From: Saccharomycopsis fibuligera x Saccharomycopsis cf. fibuligera
Lineage: Eukaryota > Ascomycota > Saccharomycetes > Ascoideales > Saccharomycopsidaceae
Length of the DNA stretch: 64,000 bases
Direction of reading: 5' to 3'
Assembly (NCBI GenBank): GCA_001936135.1
Contig: CP012814.1
Location: 744,001 to 808,000 of the forward strand
Below the pieces are notes generated by a model. The model searched no databases, was not told the origin of the DNA, and was given only the letters and a program-made list of their open reading frames with translations. The position numbers were made by a program, and so were the translations under genes. Of the stretch, positions 9,541 to 19,559 are shown in pieces. Each line of letters begins with the position of its first letter. Position 1 is the stretch's first letter.

Positions 9541-10317
9541 ATGTTTGCAATCGGTGCTTTAGTCTCCTCCACTTTACTCACGGTCTCCCTTGCCCTTACC
9601 CTTGCCACGTTCTTTTGCAGAAAAATTCTTTCTATTTCTTTCAACGACAACAATGCAATCTACAACATCATCAAAACTTCTCATCCCGAAATCGTTGATC
9701 TTACCGTTGACATCAGCTTTAACAGTGTATGTCTTGAAGCAAACGAGACAACCAACTGCTACACTTCTTTCTCCGATAGTTTCCTCTCCAAGTACAATGT
9801 CACCTTATACAGCTCCTCTTTAAACAGCTCCACAAACTATCTCAACTTACCCCAAGTCTCCGAGCTGCTCAACCACAATCACTTATACCACTTCCGCAAT
9901 TTTCTCATTGTTATCCTCATTATGGTCTTTGTCCTCATGGTCTCTCAATACCTCATTGGAATCGTTGGCAAGCTTAAGTTTCTCAGCAACTTGAATGCCA
10001 AACTTTCGGGTAAACTTGACTCTAAAAAAAAAAGCATGTGGCAACGCGGTGAGCTTTATTGGCTCATTACTCTTAACGTGCTCAGCATTTTCATCACGGT
10101 GCATTCATCTTTAAACTTGAGTACCGTTGCTGAAGTAGTGAATCAGACTTCTTTAAATATTTTGCATGCTAGGGTACACAGCCGTTTCTTGTGTCTTATA
10201 TGGGCGAATTTGGTGGTGTTGCTTGTAGTGTTGGCTATTAAATTGATGGTGCTTCAAGTCGGGTACTATAAGCGCAAGAACCAAGTTAAAATTGATATTA
10301 TCCAGCCAAAGATTTGA
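9541..10317 (+). CDS. Four-TM membrane protein, possibly Fig1-like
   Basis: About 258 aa if started at 9541 (MFAIGALVSS). An in-frame ATG at 9466 would add 25 residues. The layout is TM1 at the N-terminus, then an extracellular loop of about 100 residues with two cysteines (VCLEANETTNCY) and several N-glycosylation sequons (NET, NVT, NSS), then TM2 (VILIMVFVLMVSQYLIGIV), a basic cytoplasmic loop (LDSKKKS), TM3, a short loop, TM4 and a basic tail. This claudin-like plan, with a Cys pair in the first loop, is that of Fig1/PalI-type fungal proteins, where Fig1 acts in mating-induced calcium uptake and fusion. The match is by topology only, so the function is a suggestion. Confidence 0.6.
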   Translation: MFAIGALVSSTLLTVSLALTLATFFCRKILSISFNDNNAIYNIIKTSHPEIVDLTVDISFNSVCLEANETTNCYTSFSDSFLSKYNVTLYSSSLNSSTNYLNLPQVSELLNHNHLYHFRNFLIVILIMVFVLMVSQYLIGIVGKLKFLSNLNAKLSGKLDSKKKSMWQRGELYWLITLNVLSIFITVHSSLNLSTVAEVVNQTSLNILHARVHSRFLCLIWANLVVLLVVLAIKLMVLQVGYYKRKNQVKIDIIQPKI

Positions 10318-10775
10318 TAGTTAATAGCGGGAGGCTGTCCTTGGCAAATATTGTGCTGCTGCTAATTTTACCCGTTTTTAACTGAGTTTTTTCTTTCCTT
10401 TTGCTTTCCAAACTTACACCCATCCAATTCATAGCATCCCCTTTCCATCTTTTACTCTATTTTTGTTACTGTTGCATAAACTCTCATTTTTAATTATAGA
10501 CATAAACCGTTATTTATATACTTTACCGCATTTGCTAGAATTCACAACACTCACTTCTATAACGGTATTATAAGGATACCTTGTAGGGTCGATAGAAAAC
10601 TTGGCGGTAACTGATACCATAAGTAGGAGCAGAACCTATAGTGCAATTCTGAATTCTTAAGCTCTACGTGTGACAAAAAAAATTACATTGTTTATGCTTT
10701 ATTTTTAGAAAATTAAACAAATAAAGAAAAAATTTCCCGAAAAACCTTTAACCAAAACCCAATCCGCATCTAGGC
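10318..10775. other. Convergent intergenic region
   Basis: No gene seen between the 3' ends of the four-TM gene and SEC26. AT-rich, with an A-rich stretch around 10674-10735 next to the SEC26 stop. Confidence 0.5.
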
Positions 10776-13721
10776 TTAATCAGCCTTCAAATTAGCAGAA
10801 TTTTTTCTTGCAATTGAAGCAATTCTATCACCCAAGCTCAAAGCTAACCCCTGTCCCTTAGATCTAATTCTAACATGACCTAATATTGGACCATCTTTGA
10901 TCTTCTCAATACACAAATTTGCCAAAGCATCCTCACCAAAACTAGACTTGGAATACAAATTAGCACTTAAAAATTGGCAGTCCGAATCACCAATTACCGC
11001 TCCCGGAGTCAAACAATTCATGTTTGTGTTTTTCAATAATAAATTCAAATATTCCGATAATGAATTAATGGTGGAAGACTTGATGACAATTTTGTTTTCC
11101 CATTCAAATTCATTCCACATCTTGCGAAATTGTGATTCTGTGCAACTGGCTGGTTTAATATAATCCATGATATCAATATGCACGTCATTCAAAATCACAA
11201 TGGTTTGGTCAGTGGCATGTTGTCCATCATACAAAATATTACCAAATATCACCCCGGTGTCAGCACTAGTCACCTTTATTGTAGTGGTAATTCGGTGGAA
11301 TCCATGAGCAGCGATATTAGCGCTCACTGGTTTATCAACCACTTTCAAGTCCCCCAAAGTAGCAAACTCCACCGATAAGTTTCTAAGGGTAGCATTGGTT
11401 TGATTAACAATAAGCACGTCCAATACAACGTCAAACTGATGAACTTTGATGTAACCCTCAGCATACACGGGGTCGGAAAACCCAGTAAGGGGAATGATTT
11501 TGTTTAATCTGGAAGCAAGTTTTTCCTTTTTGGCAGCTAACGTAGAAGATGCGTTTTTGTTAATAGCTTCCAAATCATCATCGTCGTTAAATGCTCCTGA
11601 ATTCAATGCAGTACTACTTTTTGGAAAAACCCGGAAATTGATGAGTTCATCAATGGAATTAACAAGGTTGCGAGTGGCCGGGCTCACCCCTTTATCAGCT
11701 GTTTTCTTTTCGTTTTCCTCAAGGTGAGCTCCAAGCGCCTTTTTGGTGTCATCAAGGAAACTCTTGGCAACAATCTGCTTTTGATCGACGGCATTGTCAT
11801 AATCTTCAACCAAGTATCTAATATATGATAAAATTCTTTCAGCAGAATCTTCATCAATGGTTTCCTTCACAATCTCTGACTCACCAACTCTAAGAATCGA
11901 TACCATAATTAGAACCGCTTCAGCTTTTAACACATTCAAAATCTTATGGTTAGTGGAAAGTTTGTTGAATCTTAAAACCAATTTGAGCAAAGTAGATGAT
12001 AAGATAGACCCCAAGTAGAAATCACCATTAAGAATAAGTTTCCTGATTGGCGGATGATCATCATCTTCCTCTTCATTTAGCTTCACTTCTCTGGTGGTCA
12101 ACGCATTTTCCGTAGCATAGGTACCATCTGGTAAGACCACCGGGCCTGCTTTCTTTTTCACTGCACCACTTTCACTATGAAAAGCTTGCTGTTCCCCTTC
12201 CTTTTCTGCCTCATTAACATCTTCTTCTGGCTTAGTGAGTTTTCTCTTCTCACTAGCCAAAATTGGTAATTCACCAATATTTGATCTGATAAATTTCCAA
12301 GATTCTTGAATGTTTTTCTCAGTTAATGCATACTCACCTATAATCCAAAGAGAACCTCTCAACACTTTACCGCTTTTCACATGATGCAAAGAATCAATAA
12401 GTTTGACCAAAATTGTTTCTCTCTTAGATGGAAATTTTTCAATAATTTCTTTAATGAAAGTAATGATATCGTAAGCAGATTGAGAATTCAACTGGTTGAG
12501 GGAATCAAGCAACAAATCAATGATTTCAATAGAAACATCAATAAAATTGATAGAAATCTTGTTAATTGTTTGAATTAATAACTGTTTATATTCGTTGGAC
12601 TTATCAACACTTGATTCTTCATCAACAGCTAAAACTTTTATTAATTCTTTTTTGAAGAAACTGATGATATTATCAACATTTTTGCTATTTATCAATTCCA
12701 AAATCAAACTCAAAGTTTTCTTCTTTACATCCAAATCAGTAGAAGACAAAATTCTCAATAGATCCAACGCAGAGTCTTGTAAAATACCTGGATTCTTTTT
12801 GTTTAAATCAACGATTATTGACAAACAAATCAATTTGATGTTGTTATCGGATTCTTTTATTGCCAAATCAATAAATTTTTTACCAGCAGCTAAGAAAACG
12901 TCATCGTTGTTGGCCAAAAGAGTCAAAGTTAAGGCAGATTCATAAATGACTGAAGAAGAGCTGGAATCCAAAAGTTCAACAATCAAATTCAAATATTGTT
13001 GCTTTAACTGGCCTGAAGCAAATTTCAAATCTTTTCTAATAAATTCGATAAATGCTAATTGTAACAAAGCGTCTAAAGAAGTTAAGGAATTTAAGTTTTC
13101 TTGAATATATGCCAACGCTGCATCTCTATTTAAGTCTCCCAAAGCAACAAAAGTATTTCTTTTAGCAATTGGATCACTCTCCACAGTTATGCATTGAGCA
13201 AGAATCTCTGGGGCATCAGGGATCAAGTCTGGGTTTAACTTGTAAATAGAGTGGATAGCAAACACACAATTTTTTCTGACATAAGCATGTCTATTTTCCA
13301 AACAAACAACCACCGTTGGGATCAAAGGCTCCAACAATTCTGATTCTTTCAATTTGGTCAAAAATTTTAAAGTATTACCTTTTATGAATTCGTTTGGATG
13401 CTGCAAGTCATTTCTGATAGCATTGCATACTAGAATCATTTCATGTCTTAATTTGCCTTCAGAATCTAATTTTGGGACAATCTCCCAATACACATAAAGC
13501 AATTTCTTGAGGGTCTTGTTTCTTGAAGGCATGACGTATCTAATGACATGCATCAACAATTCAGGCATCTGATTACCATTCAACATAGTGATCAAAATTC
13601 TTTTCATTGCATCAATCTTGATGTCATCTTTTGGCTTTTCAAGTAATGTCTTAAATTCTTGAACGGATGTCTTGTTAAGATCTGTGTCAAAAATCAAAGT
13701 ATATGCAAAGTCAGCGGACAT
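10776..13721 (-). CDS. SEC26: Coatomer beta subunit
   Basis: Beta-COP of the COPI coat, which forms vesicles for Golgi-to-ER and intra-Golgi transport after Arf1 recruitment. At 981 aa it has the expected length. The N-terminal adaptin-type HEAT/ARM solenoid includes EFIKGNTLKFLTKLKE and NRHAYVRKNCVFAIHSIY. A charged linker follows around residues 500-540, then the beta-COP C-terminal appendage with GYIKVHQFDVVLDVLIVNQT. I scanned every CAG on the plus strand across the gene and none falls in frame, so it uses no CTG codon although about a tenth of residues are leucine. Confidence 0.96.
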   Translation of the reverse strand: MSADFAYTLIFDTDLNKTSVQEFKTLLEKPKDDIKIDAMKRILITMLNGNQMPELLMHVIRYVMPSRNKTLKKLLYVYWEIVPKLDSEGKLRHEMILVCNAIRNDLQHPNEFIKGNTLKFLTKLKESELLEPLIPTVVVCLENRHAYVRKNCVFAIHSIYKLNPDLIPDAPEILAQCITVESDPIAKRNTFVALGDLNRDAALAYIQENLNSLTSLDALLQLAFIEFIRKDLKFASGQLKQQYLNLIVELLDSSSSSVIYESALTLTLLANNDDVFLAAGKKFIDLAIKESDNNIKLICLSIIVDLNKKNPGILQDSALDLLRILSSTDLDVKKKTLSLILELINSKNVDNIISFFKKELIKVLAVDEESSVDKSNEYKQLLIQTINKISINFIDVSIEIIDLLLDSLNQLNSQSAYDIITFIKEIIEKFPSKRETILVKLIDSLHHVKSGKVLRGSLWIIGEYALTEKNIQESWKFIRSNIGELPILASEKRKLTKPEEDVNEAEKEGEQQAFHSESGAVKKKAGPVVLPDGTYATENALTTREVKLNEEEDDDHPPIRKLILNGDFYLGSILSSTLLKLVLRFNKLSTNHKILNVLKAEAVLIMVSILRVGESEIVKETIDEDSAERILSYIRYLVEDYDNAVDQKQIVAKSFLDDTKKALGAHLEENEKKTADKGVSPATRNLVNSIDELINFRVFPKSSTALNSGAFNDDDDLEAINKNASSTLAAKKEKLASRLNKIIPLTGFSDPVYAEGYIKVHQFDVVLDVLIVNQTNATLRNLSVEFATLGDLKVVDKPVSANIAAHGFHRITTTIKVTSADTGVIFGNILYDGQHATDQTIVILNDVHIDIMDYIKPASCTESQFRKMWNEFEWENKIVIKSSTINSLSEYLNLLLKNTNMNCLTPGAVIGDSDCQFLSANLYSKSSFGEDALANLCIEKIKDGPILGHVRIRSKGQGLALSLGDRIASIARKNSANLKAD

Positions 13722-14429
13722 GTTGAGTGGCTATTATTTTGTTGTTGTGGTTGGGTTATGATGTTGCGTGTTTTTTGACAGACGGACACCAGTTTTTGTT
13801 TTCAATAGCTTATGCTCACTTTTAGTCCTGACAATAGATAAATTGATGTGCTTTGTTCTGACGAATTGCTGATATACTAGTATGAGTATTTCTAAAATAG
13901 ACGCCCTAAAGCTTTCGTCACCTCTTTTCTGCTTCTACCTCCTCTATTTCTTTTACTTCGTGTTTAAAACGGGAATATACAATATTTTAGTGCGGGGTGC
14001 AGTTAGATCATGTGATTTGTTATAGAATAATCCAGACACCATAAGAATCATATGGTGTATGGGTGTTTACCATCGCTTTGTGACATTCTACTTTCTTGTG
14101 ACACTTAGTTGATATGTGAAAGGCATCAGTTTCAGTAAGCTTGAAATCGTTGCAAATATTCTGATATGATGCAGTGATATGTGCAGTAAAAATACTAGAC
14201 GTATTTCTTAAAGATTTACATTTTATCACCGTAATGTTGAAACCCTCTTTTCTGCTGCTGTAAGGTAGATGTCTTTAAAAATATATCATTTTATTGTAAG
14301 ACATATGTTTTTACATGCTCTTACCGCTAAGGTGAATGAAATCTTTTGATAAATGTACAGGTTTTTTTTTTGAATACTAAATATTAAAATACATAACTTT
14401 TAGTTCACTTTTTACTTCAAGTAATCAAT
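13722..14429. other. Intergenic SEC26 promoter / MIA40 3' flank
   Basis: About 700 bases with no gene I can support. It holds the SEC26 promoter (minus-strand gene starting at 13721) and the MIA40 3' end. The 70-codon frame at 14020-14229 starts at GTG and looks random. Confidence 0.5.
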
Positions 14430-15658
14430 TTAATCTTGTTTTGGTTGTTCCTGCTTTGGTTGGTCTTTTTTGGCCTCTTCAGCTGCTTCAGCGACAACTT
14501 CACCAGCTGGAGAAGCAGCAGCGGCACCAGCAGCAGCATTTTCACTTGATCCGACAGGAACTTCATCTTCTCTTAATTCTTCAGCATAGACTTCTGGGTA
14601 TTTTCTGAAACAATCTTGCATACCTTTGAATTTTTCAATACAGTCAATTCCCTTTGGTTCAGCTTCAGAGTAAACAAAGCAAGAAAATGCAGCTTTAAAT
14701 TCTTCACCACATGGGCCATTGGCCATACCTCCAAGACATGGACAGTCCCAGTTGATCTCACCGGTTTCTGGGTTGTATGCAGCTTGTTGTCCCTGTTCTT
14801 CACCTTCAGCTTTATCTTCGGATTTACCCTCAGTAGGTGTCTGTTCTGATTTTTGTTCTTCTGGCTTTTGTTCGGATTCCGGCTGCTCTTGTTCAGAGTG
14901 TGGTTCGGACTGTTCGGACTGTTCGGATTTTTCAGATTGTTCAGATTGTTCAGATTGTTTTGGTTCTTCCTGTTCGGACTTTAATTCCTCATCCTTTGGT
15001 TGCTCCTCAGATGGGGTGTCGTTTTTTGATTCTTCGCTACTGCTGCTATTGTTATCAGAAGATTCCTCTGGAGTAGATGCTTCATCATGGGTAGCAGATG
15101 GTGTGTCTTGAGAAGTAACTGGCTCTTGTGGTTTTTCCTCTTCAGTTGGTTCTTGTTGTGCATGAGCTGATTCATCTGAAGCTGGCTCTTCAGAAGCTGG
15201 TTTTTCAGATTGTTCAGGTTGTTTTTCTATAATATGTAGCTGTTAGTACAATGTAATCAACATCAAAAACCAAATCAATACCACCAATCATCCATAAACC
15301 GAAATAAGCAAACATCAAATGTCTCTGATGTCAACATGATCTAAACAACCAGGTATAATCAATAAAAACTTAAAAAAAATAAAAAAATAAATTACTTACT
15401 CTTAAAGATCTTCTCGCTATAAGTAGATATGTTTAATCTGTCTTGCAAGGCAAAAGCAGTACCCAACACAATTGAAAGTGGAAACAAAAACTTCAAACCT
15501 TCCCCGGAAGAATAAGAAGAGCCAGATCCAGAAGATGAAGAAGAGTAAGCTCTCTTTGTATTGGATAACACTGGAGCAGCAAATGCTCTGCTGGTGCTTT
15601 TGGCTAGCGTTCTTCTAGAAGCAGCACGTAGGGATGAAGTTAACACGACTCTTTGCAT
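14430..15658 (-). CDS. MIA40: Mitochondrial intermembrane-space oxidoreductase and import receptor, two exons
   Basis: Essential disulfide relay protein that traps and oxidises small CX3C/CX9C proteins as they enter the intermembrane space, with Erv1 as electron acceptor. Exon 1 is 15400-15658 and exon 2 is 14430-15226, giving about 351 aa. Exon 1 encodes an Arg-rich presequence and an inner-membrane anchor ([17 protein letters not shown]). Exon 2 has a very long acidic Glu/Ser/Gln linker with SEQ tandem units, then the catalytic CPC of NWDCPCLGG and the twin CX9C pair ([22 protein letters not shown]), then an Ala/Lys-rich tail. The donor is GTAAGT at 15399, the branch point TACTAAC is at 15242-15248 and the acceptor is TAG. 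Phase 1 splicing keeps the frame across the junction. Confidence 0.93.
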
Positions 15659-16238
15659 TGTGTTTTCGTTTTAATGTATGGTTACTATTTATATGATGTA
15701 GTTATTAAAGCTCTATAAGATGCCTATGATAAAGCTGCCAAGTGCAAATGAGGTAGACGCTTATTAATGGAGTAAAAAATTGCTGAAAGTTCTGGAAATA
15801 TATTTTTGGATTTTTCACTTTTTGCCGCTTCGAGGAATTTCCACACACCGGTATACCGGGCTACATAACCTTATACTAGACGCACTCTGAAAACCACAAT
15901 CTCCGATTCCTCCGGAAACAGTACCAAACTCAACACATATCCTCCGAACACCATTCCACAAAACAGTGACCACCAATAGACTGATCCTAAAACCTTACAT
16001 GATGCTTCACACTTTTACAACATTAGAATAAGCCTTATGTTACAAACCATTATACCATGAAAGATTGAATATTACACATTCACAGTAAACTTCGTTAATC
16101 AGAATTAGTAGCTTTATATATTATTACTCTACTTTTACTAGAAACTTGTTCTTCTTTCAGTAATCGATTATTTGCTTTATTCCTTTTCTTCACCATTTTG
16201 CAACATGGAGAAAAAAATATGTTGTACTGTGCTTTCAA
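15659..16238. other. Intergenic MIA40 promoter / 3' flank of secreted-protein gene
   Basis: About 580 bases, no gene seen. It holds the MIA40 promoter. A run of short A/C-rich sequence lies at 15890-15970. Confidence 0.5.
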
Positions 16239-18092
16239 TCAAAAGTTAATCAAACGGTGTATAATTATTGCTAAAACAAAATATTTTGCATTTGCACAGC
16301 TTAAAAACGTAGCTTCACTTCTTGAAATCTCTTCGCCAATGCTTTGTAATACAACAGCTTTATACTGCGAAAGATCATTACTATTTTCATTGGAATCTGC
16401 TGATGATACCTGCGCTTCCGGTCTTCTATTTCCCATGCTAAAATCTAGAGTATTTATATCAATGATTTCATCATCATCGGTTTGCAATAAAGTGTGTTGC
16501 AATACGCTAAACTCTTCTGACTCCGCGGTTGTTGAAGAAGTTGTCTCGTTAAGTGTAAAATTCCCCGTGACAGTGTAGTTGGCGCGAGTAGAATTGGTTG
16601 CTCCTGCGGACTGAATCAAAGAAACGTTAACTCTGATGTTATTTTCTGAGGCAATAACTCCTGATTTATCAGCAGATAATGCAGGTGCTACGACAAAAGC
16701 CTCTTCAAACTGGGTTCTATCTAATATACTGGCATCCAAAAAGTCGCTATTATTAAAGCCGTCATCAATCAAGGTTCCCAGACTACCTTCAACTTTTTTA
16801 TTTTGATGAGCCAACCGTGAGGCTTCCTGTAAAGCTGCTTGTAGATCTCCTACTTGAGGAACCCCTGCTTGAGGAACTGGTAATTGTGGAACCTCCGGTG
16901 GGCCCTCTTGCAAAGGAGGTCTTTGTGAAGTTTCTTGTGGAATTACTGATTGTGGAACTCCTTCTTGTGGAACTCCTGCTTGTGGAACTCCTTCTTGTGG
17001 AACTCCTTCTTGTGGAACTCCTGCTTGTGGAACTCCTTCTTGCGGAACTTCTTCTTGTGGAATTACTGATTGTGGAACCTCTGGCGGACCTTCTTTCAAA
17101 GGGGGTTTTCGTGAATCTTCTTGTGGAGTCTTTTGCGATACTGGTTGTGAAACACCTAGTGGAGTACCTTCCATGTATTCCTGTGGAACTTGTGGTCTGT
17201 TTTCATCTGTGCTTCTATACGCTTCGGGTATCTTATCAACATCAGAATTTCCTTGACCAAGATTATCCATACCAAAGTCACGCAATGCATCATAGTATCC
17301 CTGCTGATAAAACTGACTTTCATCAGCATCAACTTCTGAATCTGCGTTAACATATACATAATCGTACTCATGCGACTGTTGTAGTGGTGAGCCAGACAGA
17401 TCGTTTGCTTCTCTTCCAACTGCATTTGCTGCGGGTACACCGGCTTGATTTTCATGGACATTGTTGTCGGAGTTCACTGGATGTGCGCTATCTGGTTTAT
17501 TACCACTCAAAGCTGGACCGACACTAGGACTGCCAGAGTCAAAAGTTAGTTTGGCGTTATTTTTGTCCTCATCCAAAGTTGAATCACTTTTGTTCTTGCT
17601 ATTCTCTATATTAAGCGCGGCACTATTTTTGTGTTGACCATCCTTCACATTAGCCGGTGCCGAGGATATAATCTTGTCTTCAGAAGCATTTGAAAATGGG
17701 GCTTTTGTTTGGGAGTTATTATCTTCTCTCTTTTTCTCCACCTGATCTATTGTCACAACTTCTGGAGATCCCTTTGTGGCTTCCTGCTTATTCATAGCTT
17801 CATCTGTTCCTGCTGCTGGTATAATAAGTGCTTCCGGATTATTTGGCTGATTGACATAGAGATCGTTATTTCTAGCATCACCTGTTGTCACTAATTGATC
17901 ATTCTTGTCATTTGTGTTCTTATTAGCATTCAGAAAATCAAATATGCCCCTGCGCTGATTATCTGATCTTTCAACAGAGTACAAAGACTTTGGAGACCTT
18001 TTGACAAGCCTATCAGTATTAGTATCACCTGCAAAGGCAAAAGTACCATTATTACAAAGCATCCAGCCTAAAAGTATCAGCAGTAGTCTCAT
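16239..18092 (-). CDS. Secreted or cell-surface protein with Kex2 site and PQ pentapeptide repeats
   Basis: I recognise no family. The start at 18092 gives a clear signal peptide (MRLLLILLGWMLCNNGTFAFA). An in-frame ATG at 18194 would add 34 polar residues before it and is less likely. A dibasic site LVKR follows the signal peptide, as in Kex2-processed secretory proteins. The long, acidic, Asn/Asp/Ser-rich middle is low complexity. Around bases 16820-17165 it carries pentapeptide units VPQEG, VPQAG and related PPEVPQ segments. Several N-glycosylation sequons lie near the C-terminus (NVS, NST, NYT, NFT, NET). The last 15 residues are hydrophobic (YFVLAIIIHRLINF), which might be a weak GPI signal or a membrane anchor. 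Total is about 617 aa. Surface localisation is inference. Confidence 0.7.
   Translation of the reverse strand: MRLLLILLGWMLCNNGTFAFAGDTNTDRLVKRSPKSLYSVERSDNQRRGIFDFLNANKNTNDKNDQLVTTGDARNNDLYVNQPNNPEALIIPAAGTDEAMNKQEATKGSPEVVTIDQVEKKREDNNSQTKAPFSNASEDKIISSAPANVKDGQHKNSAALNIENSKNKSDSTLDEDKNNAKLTFDSGSPSVGPALSGNKPDSAHPVNSDNNVHENQAGVPAANAVGREANDLSGSPLQQSHEYDYVYVNADSEVDADESQFYQQGYYDALRDFGMDNLGQGNSDVDKIPEAYRSTDENRPQVPQEYMEGTPLGVSQPVSQKTPQEDSRKPPLKEGPPEVPQSVIPQEEVPQEGVPQAGVPQEGVPQEGVPQAGVPQEGVPQSVIPQETSQRPPLQEGPPEVPQLPVPQAGVPQVGDLQAALQEASRLAHQNKKVEGSLGTLIDDGFNNSDFLDASILDRTQFEEAFVVAPALSADKSGVIASENNIRVNVSLIQSAGATNSTRANYTVTGNFTLNETTSSTTAESEEFSVLQHTLLQTDDDEIIDINTLDFSMGNRRPEAQVSSADSNENSNDLSQYKAVVLQSIGEEISRSEATFLSCANAKYFVLAIIIHRLINF
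16935..17080 (-). repeat. 15-bp pentapeptide repeat (VPQEG/VPQAG)
   Basis: About seven to nine tandem copies of a 15-base unit reading GGAACTCCT with a variable middle on the plus strand. They code for VPQ followed by EG or AG. The repeat is in frame, so copy number can vary without loss of frame. Confidence 0.8.
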
Positions 18093-18202
18093 CTCTGACT
18101 GAATTCGCTTGTTGTTCTCACTATATGCTAAAATGGCTTTATGTCCTTCATACAGCAACGTATTTTCATGTTGAAGAGTATAAACAGGAGGCATTTGCGT
18201 GG

Positions 18203-18268
18203 AAAAATATCTGCAGATATGGGTTTGTGTGCAAGCGGATCCACAAACACCAGTGCGCAGATATTTTT
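18203..18268. repeat. Nested inverted repeat (12-bp perfect outer arms)
   Basis: Outer arms 18203-18214 and 18257-18268 are perfectly complementary over 12 bases (AAAAATATCTGC / GCAGATATTTTT). Inside, 18223-18229 pairs with 18242-18248 over 7 bases around a 12-base loop. The element lies between the IND1 stop (18288) and the start of the secreted-protein gene (18092), both on the minus strand. It could be an RNA hairpin in the IND1 3' UTR or a symmetric protein-binding site. Confidence 0.7.
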
Positions 18269-18287
18269 AGCATACTAGTGCATGCGC

Positions 18288-19283
18288 CTAAAACAACTTA
18301 CACGACAAGTTTTTGGCAATGTCCTTAAACAACTCTGCAATTTTGGATTGGGGATGGGAAACCACAATTGGTTTACCTTTATCTGACTGTGCACAAATTT
18401 CTTCGTTCAACGGTATGGAGCCCAATAGCTCTACTCCTTGCTTTTGTGCTTCTCTTTTCACACCTTCATTGCCAAAAATATGAGACTCATGATGGCAATT
18501 GGGACACAAGAAGTAACTCATATTCTCCACTAACCCAGCCACTGGAATTTTTACCTTGTTAAACATGGTAATGCCCTTTTTTGCATCTAGTAAAGCAATG
18601 TCCTGAGGCGTAGACACAATGACTGCAGCATTCACTTTTAATTGCTGACCAATGGTCAATTGAGTATCACCAGTACCTGGAGGCATATCAATGACAAGTA
18701 CGTCCAAGTTATTCCATTGCACTTCGAATAACAATTGTTGTAAAGCTTTCATTACCATTAAGCCTCGCCAAGCAACCGCAGATTCTTCAGTTGGTATCAA
18801 GTAGCCCATAGACATTGTTGGTAACCCATAGTTGATCTTTGGTAAAAGTTTTCCTGTATCTGACAACCTTGGCTCACCTTTGATATTGAATAACTTTGGT
18901 ATAGATGGCCCAAAAACATCAACGTCTAAAAGCCCGGCTTTTTTGCCCAATTTTTGAAAAGATAGCGCTAAATTTGCGGAAATGGTGGATTTCCCCACAC
19001 CTCCTTTACCAGAAGAAACTAGCACTATCTTTTTCACTCCTGGAATATTTTGCTTCACTGGAAGCCCACGAGACATACGTGGCATTTCTGGGGCTTTTTT
19101 CGGTAACCCCTTGAGCAGTGTTAGCACAATTGTCTTGCTGTGAATATACCGTCAACAGTAGCATCTGCAAATATTTATCGTTGACCACCGCAGTGGGCTT
19201 AAACTTAGTTGGCAAAAACATACCAATGGATTCTCATGCTGTAACACTTTTGAAATGGCAAAGCCACGCTTAAATGCTTGCAT
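18288..19283 (-). CDS. IND1: Mitochondrial Mrp/NBP35-type P-loop ATPase for complex I assembly, two exons
   Basis: Delivers Fe-S clusters to respiratory complex I in the matrix; found in yeasts that keep complex I. The long frame alone has no ATG. I place exon 1 at 19224-19283 (20 codons from the ATG at 19283, beginning MQAFKRGFAISKV) and exon 2 at 18288-19109. The donor is GTATGT and the branch point TGCTAAC is at 19120-19126. The acceptor is the first AG after it, an AAG. Splicing in phase 0 joins HENPL to GLPKKAP, which restores the family motif NPLGLP and adds an Arg/Lys-containing presequence. The body shows Walker A GKGGVGKST, DVDVFGPSIP, DMPPGTGDTQL and the cluster-binding CPNC. Total 293 aa. 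Confidence 0.9.
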
Positions 19284-19473
19284 TACTTAATTTAGGCAGT
19301 AAGTTTTGAATATAATGCTTTTCTTGGGGCTAGAAAATGGTAGAGTCTGGTAGATTACTAGTGAGGATCTGTATACTGGAAACACCGCTCCGTGAAGAAA
19401 AAAAAAAATTAAAAAAAAAAAGTCTTTTACATCGTACCCAAATTAGGTCTAAAAGACTAGAAAAAAGAATAAG

Positions 19474-19545
19474 CTCCGCGACGGGGAATCGAACCCCGGT
19501 CGTCCGCGCGACAAGCGGACATTCTAGCCACTAAACTATCACGGA
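19474..19545 (-). tRNA. tRNA-Asp (GTC)
   Basis: 72 bases, no intron. The acceptor stem TCCGTGA pairs with TCGCGGA, the anticodon loop reads CTTGTCGC with GTC, and the T-arm is GGGTTCGATTCCC. It closely matches yeast tRNA-Asp. A LINE fragment starts just upstream of its 5' end. Confidence 0.95.
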
Positions 19546-19559
19546 AGCTATATTTTTTC

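Noticed and set aside
19337-19534. Plus-strand 65-codon frame
   Set aside because: Overlaps the tRNA-Asp gene antisense; chance.
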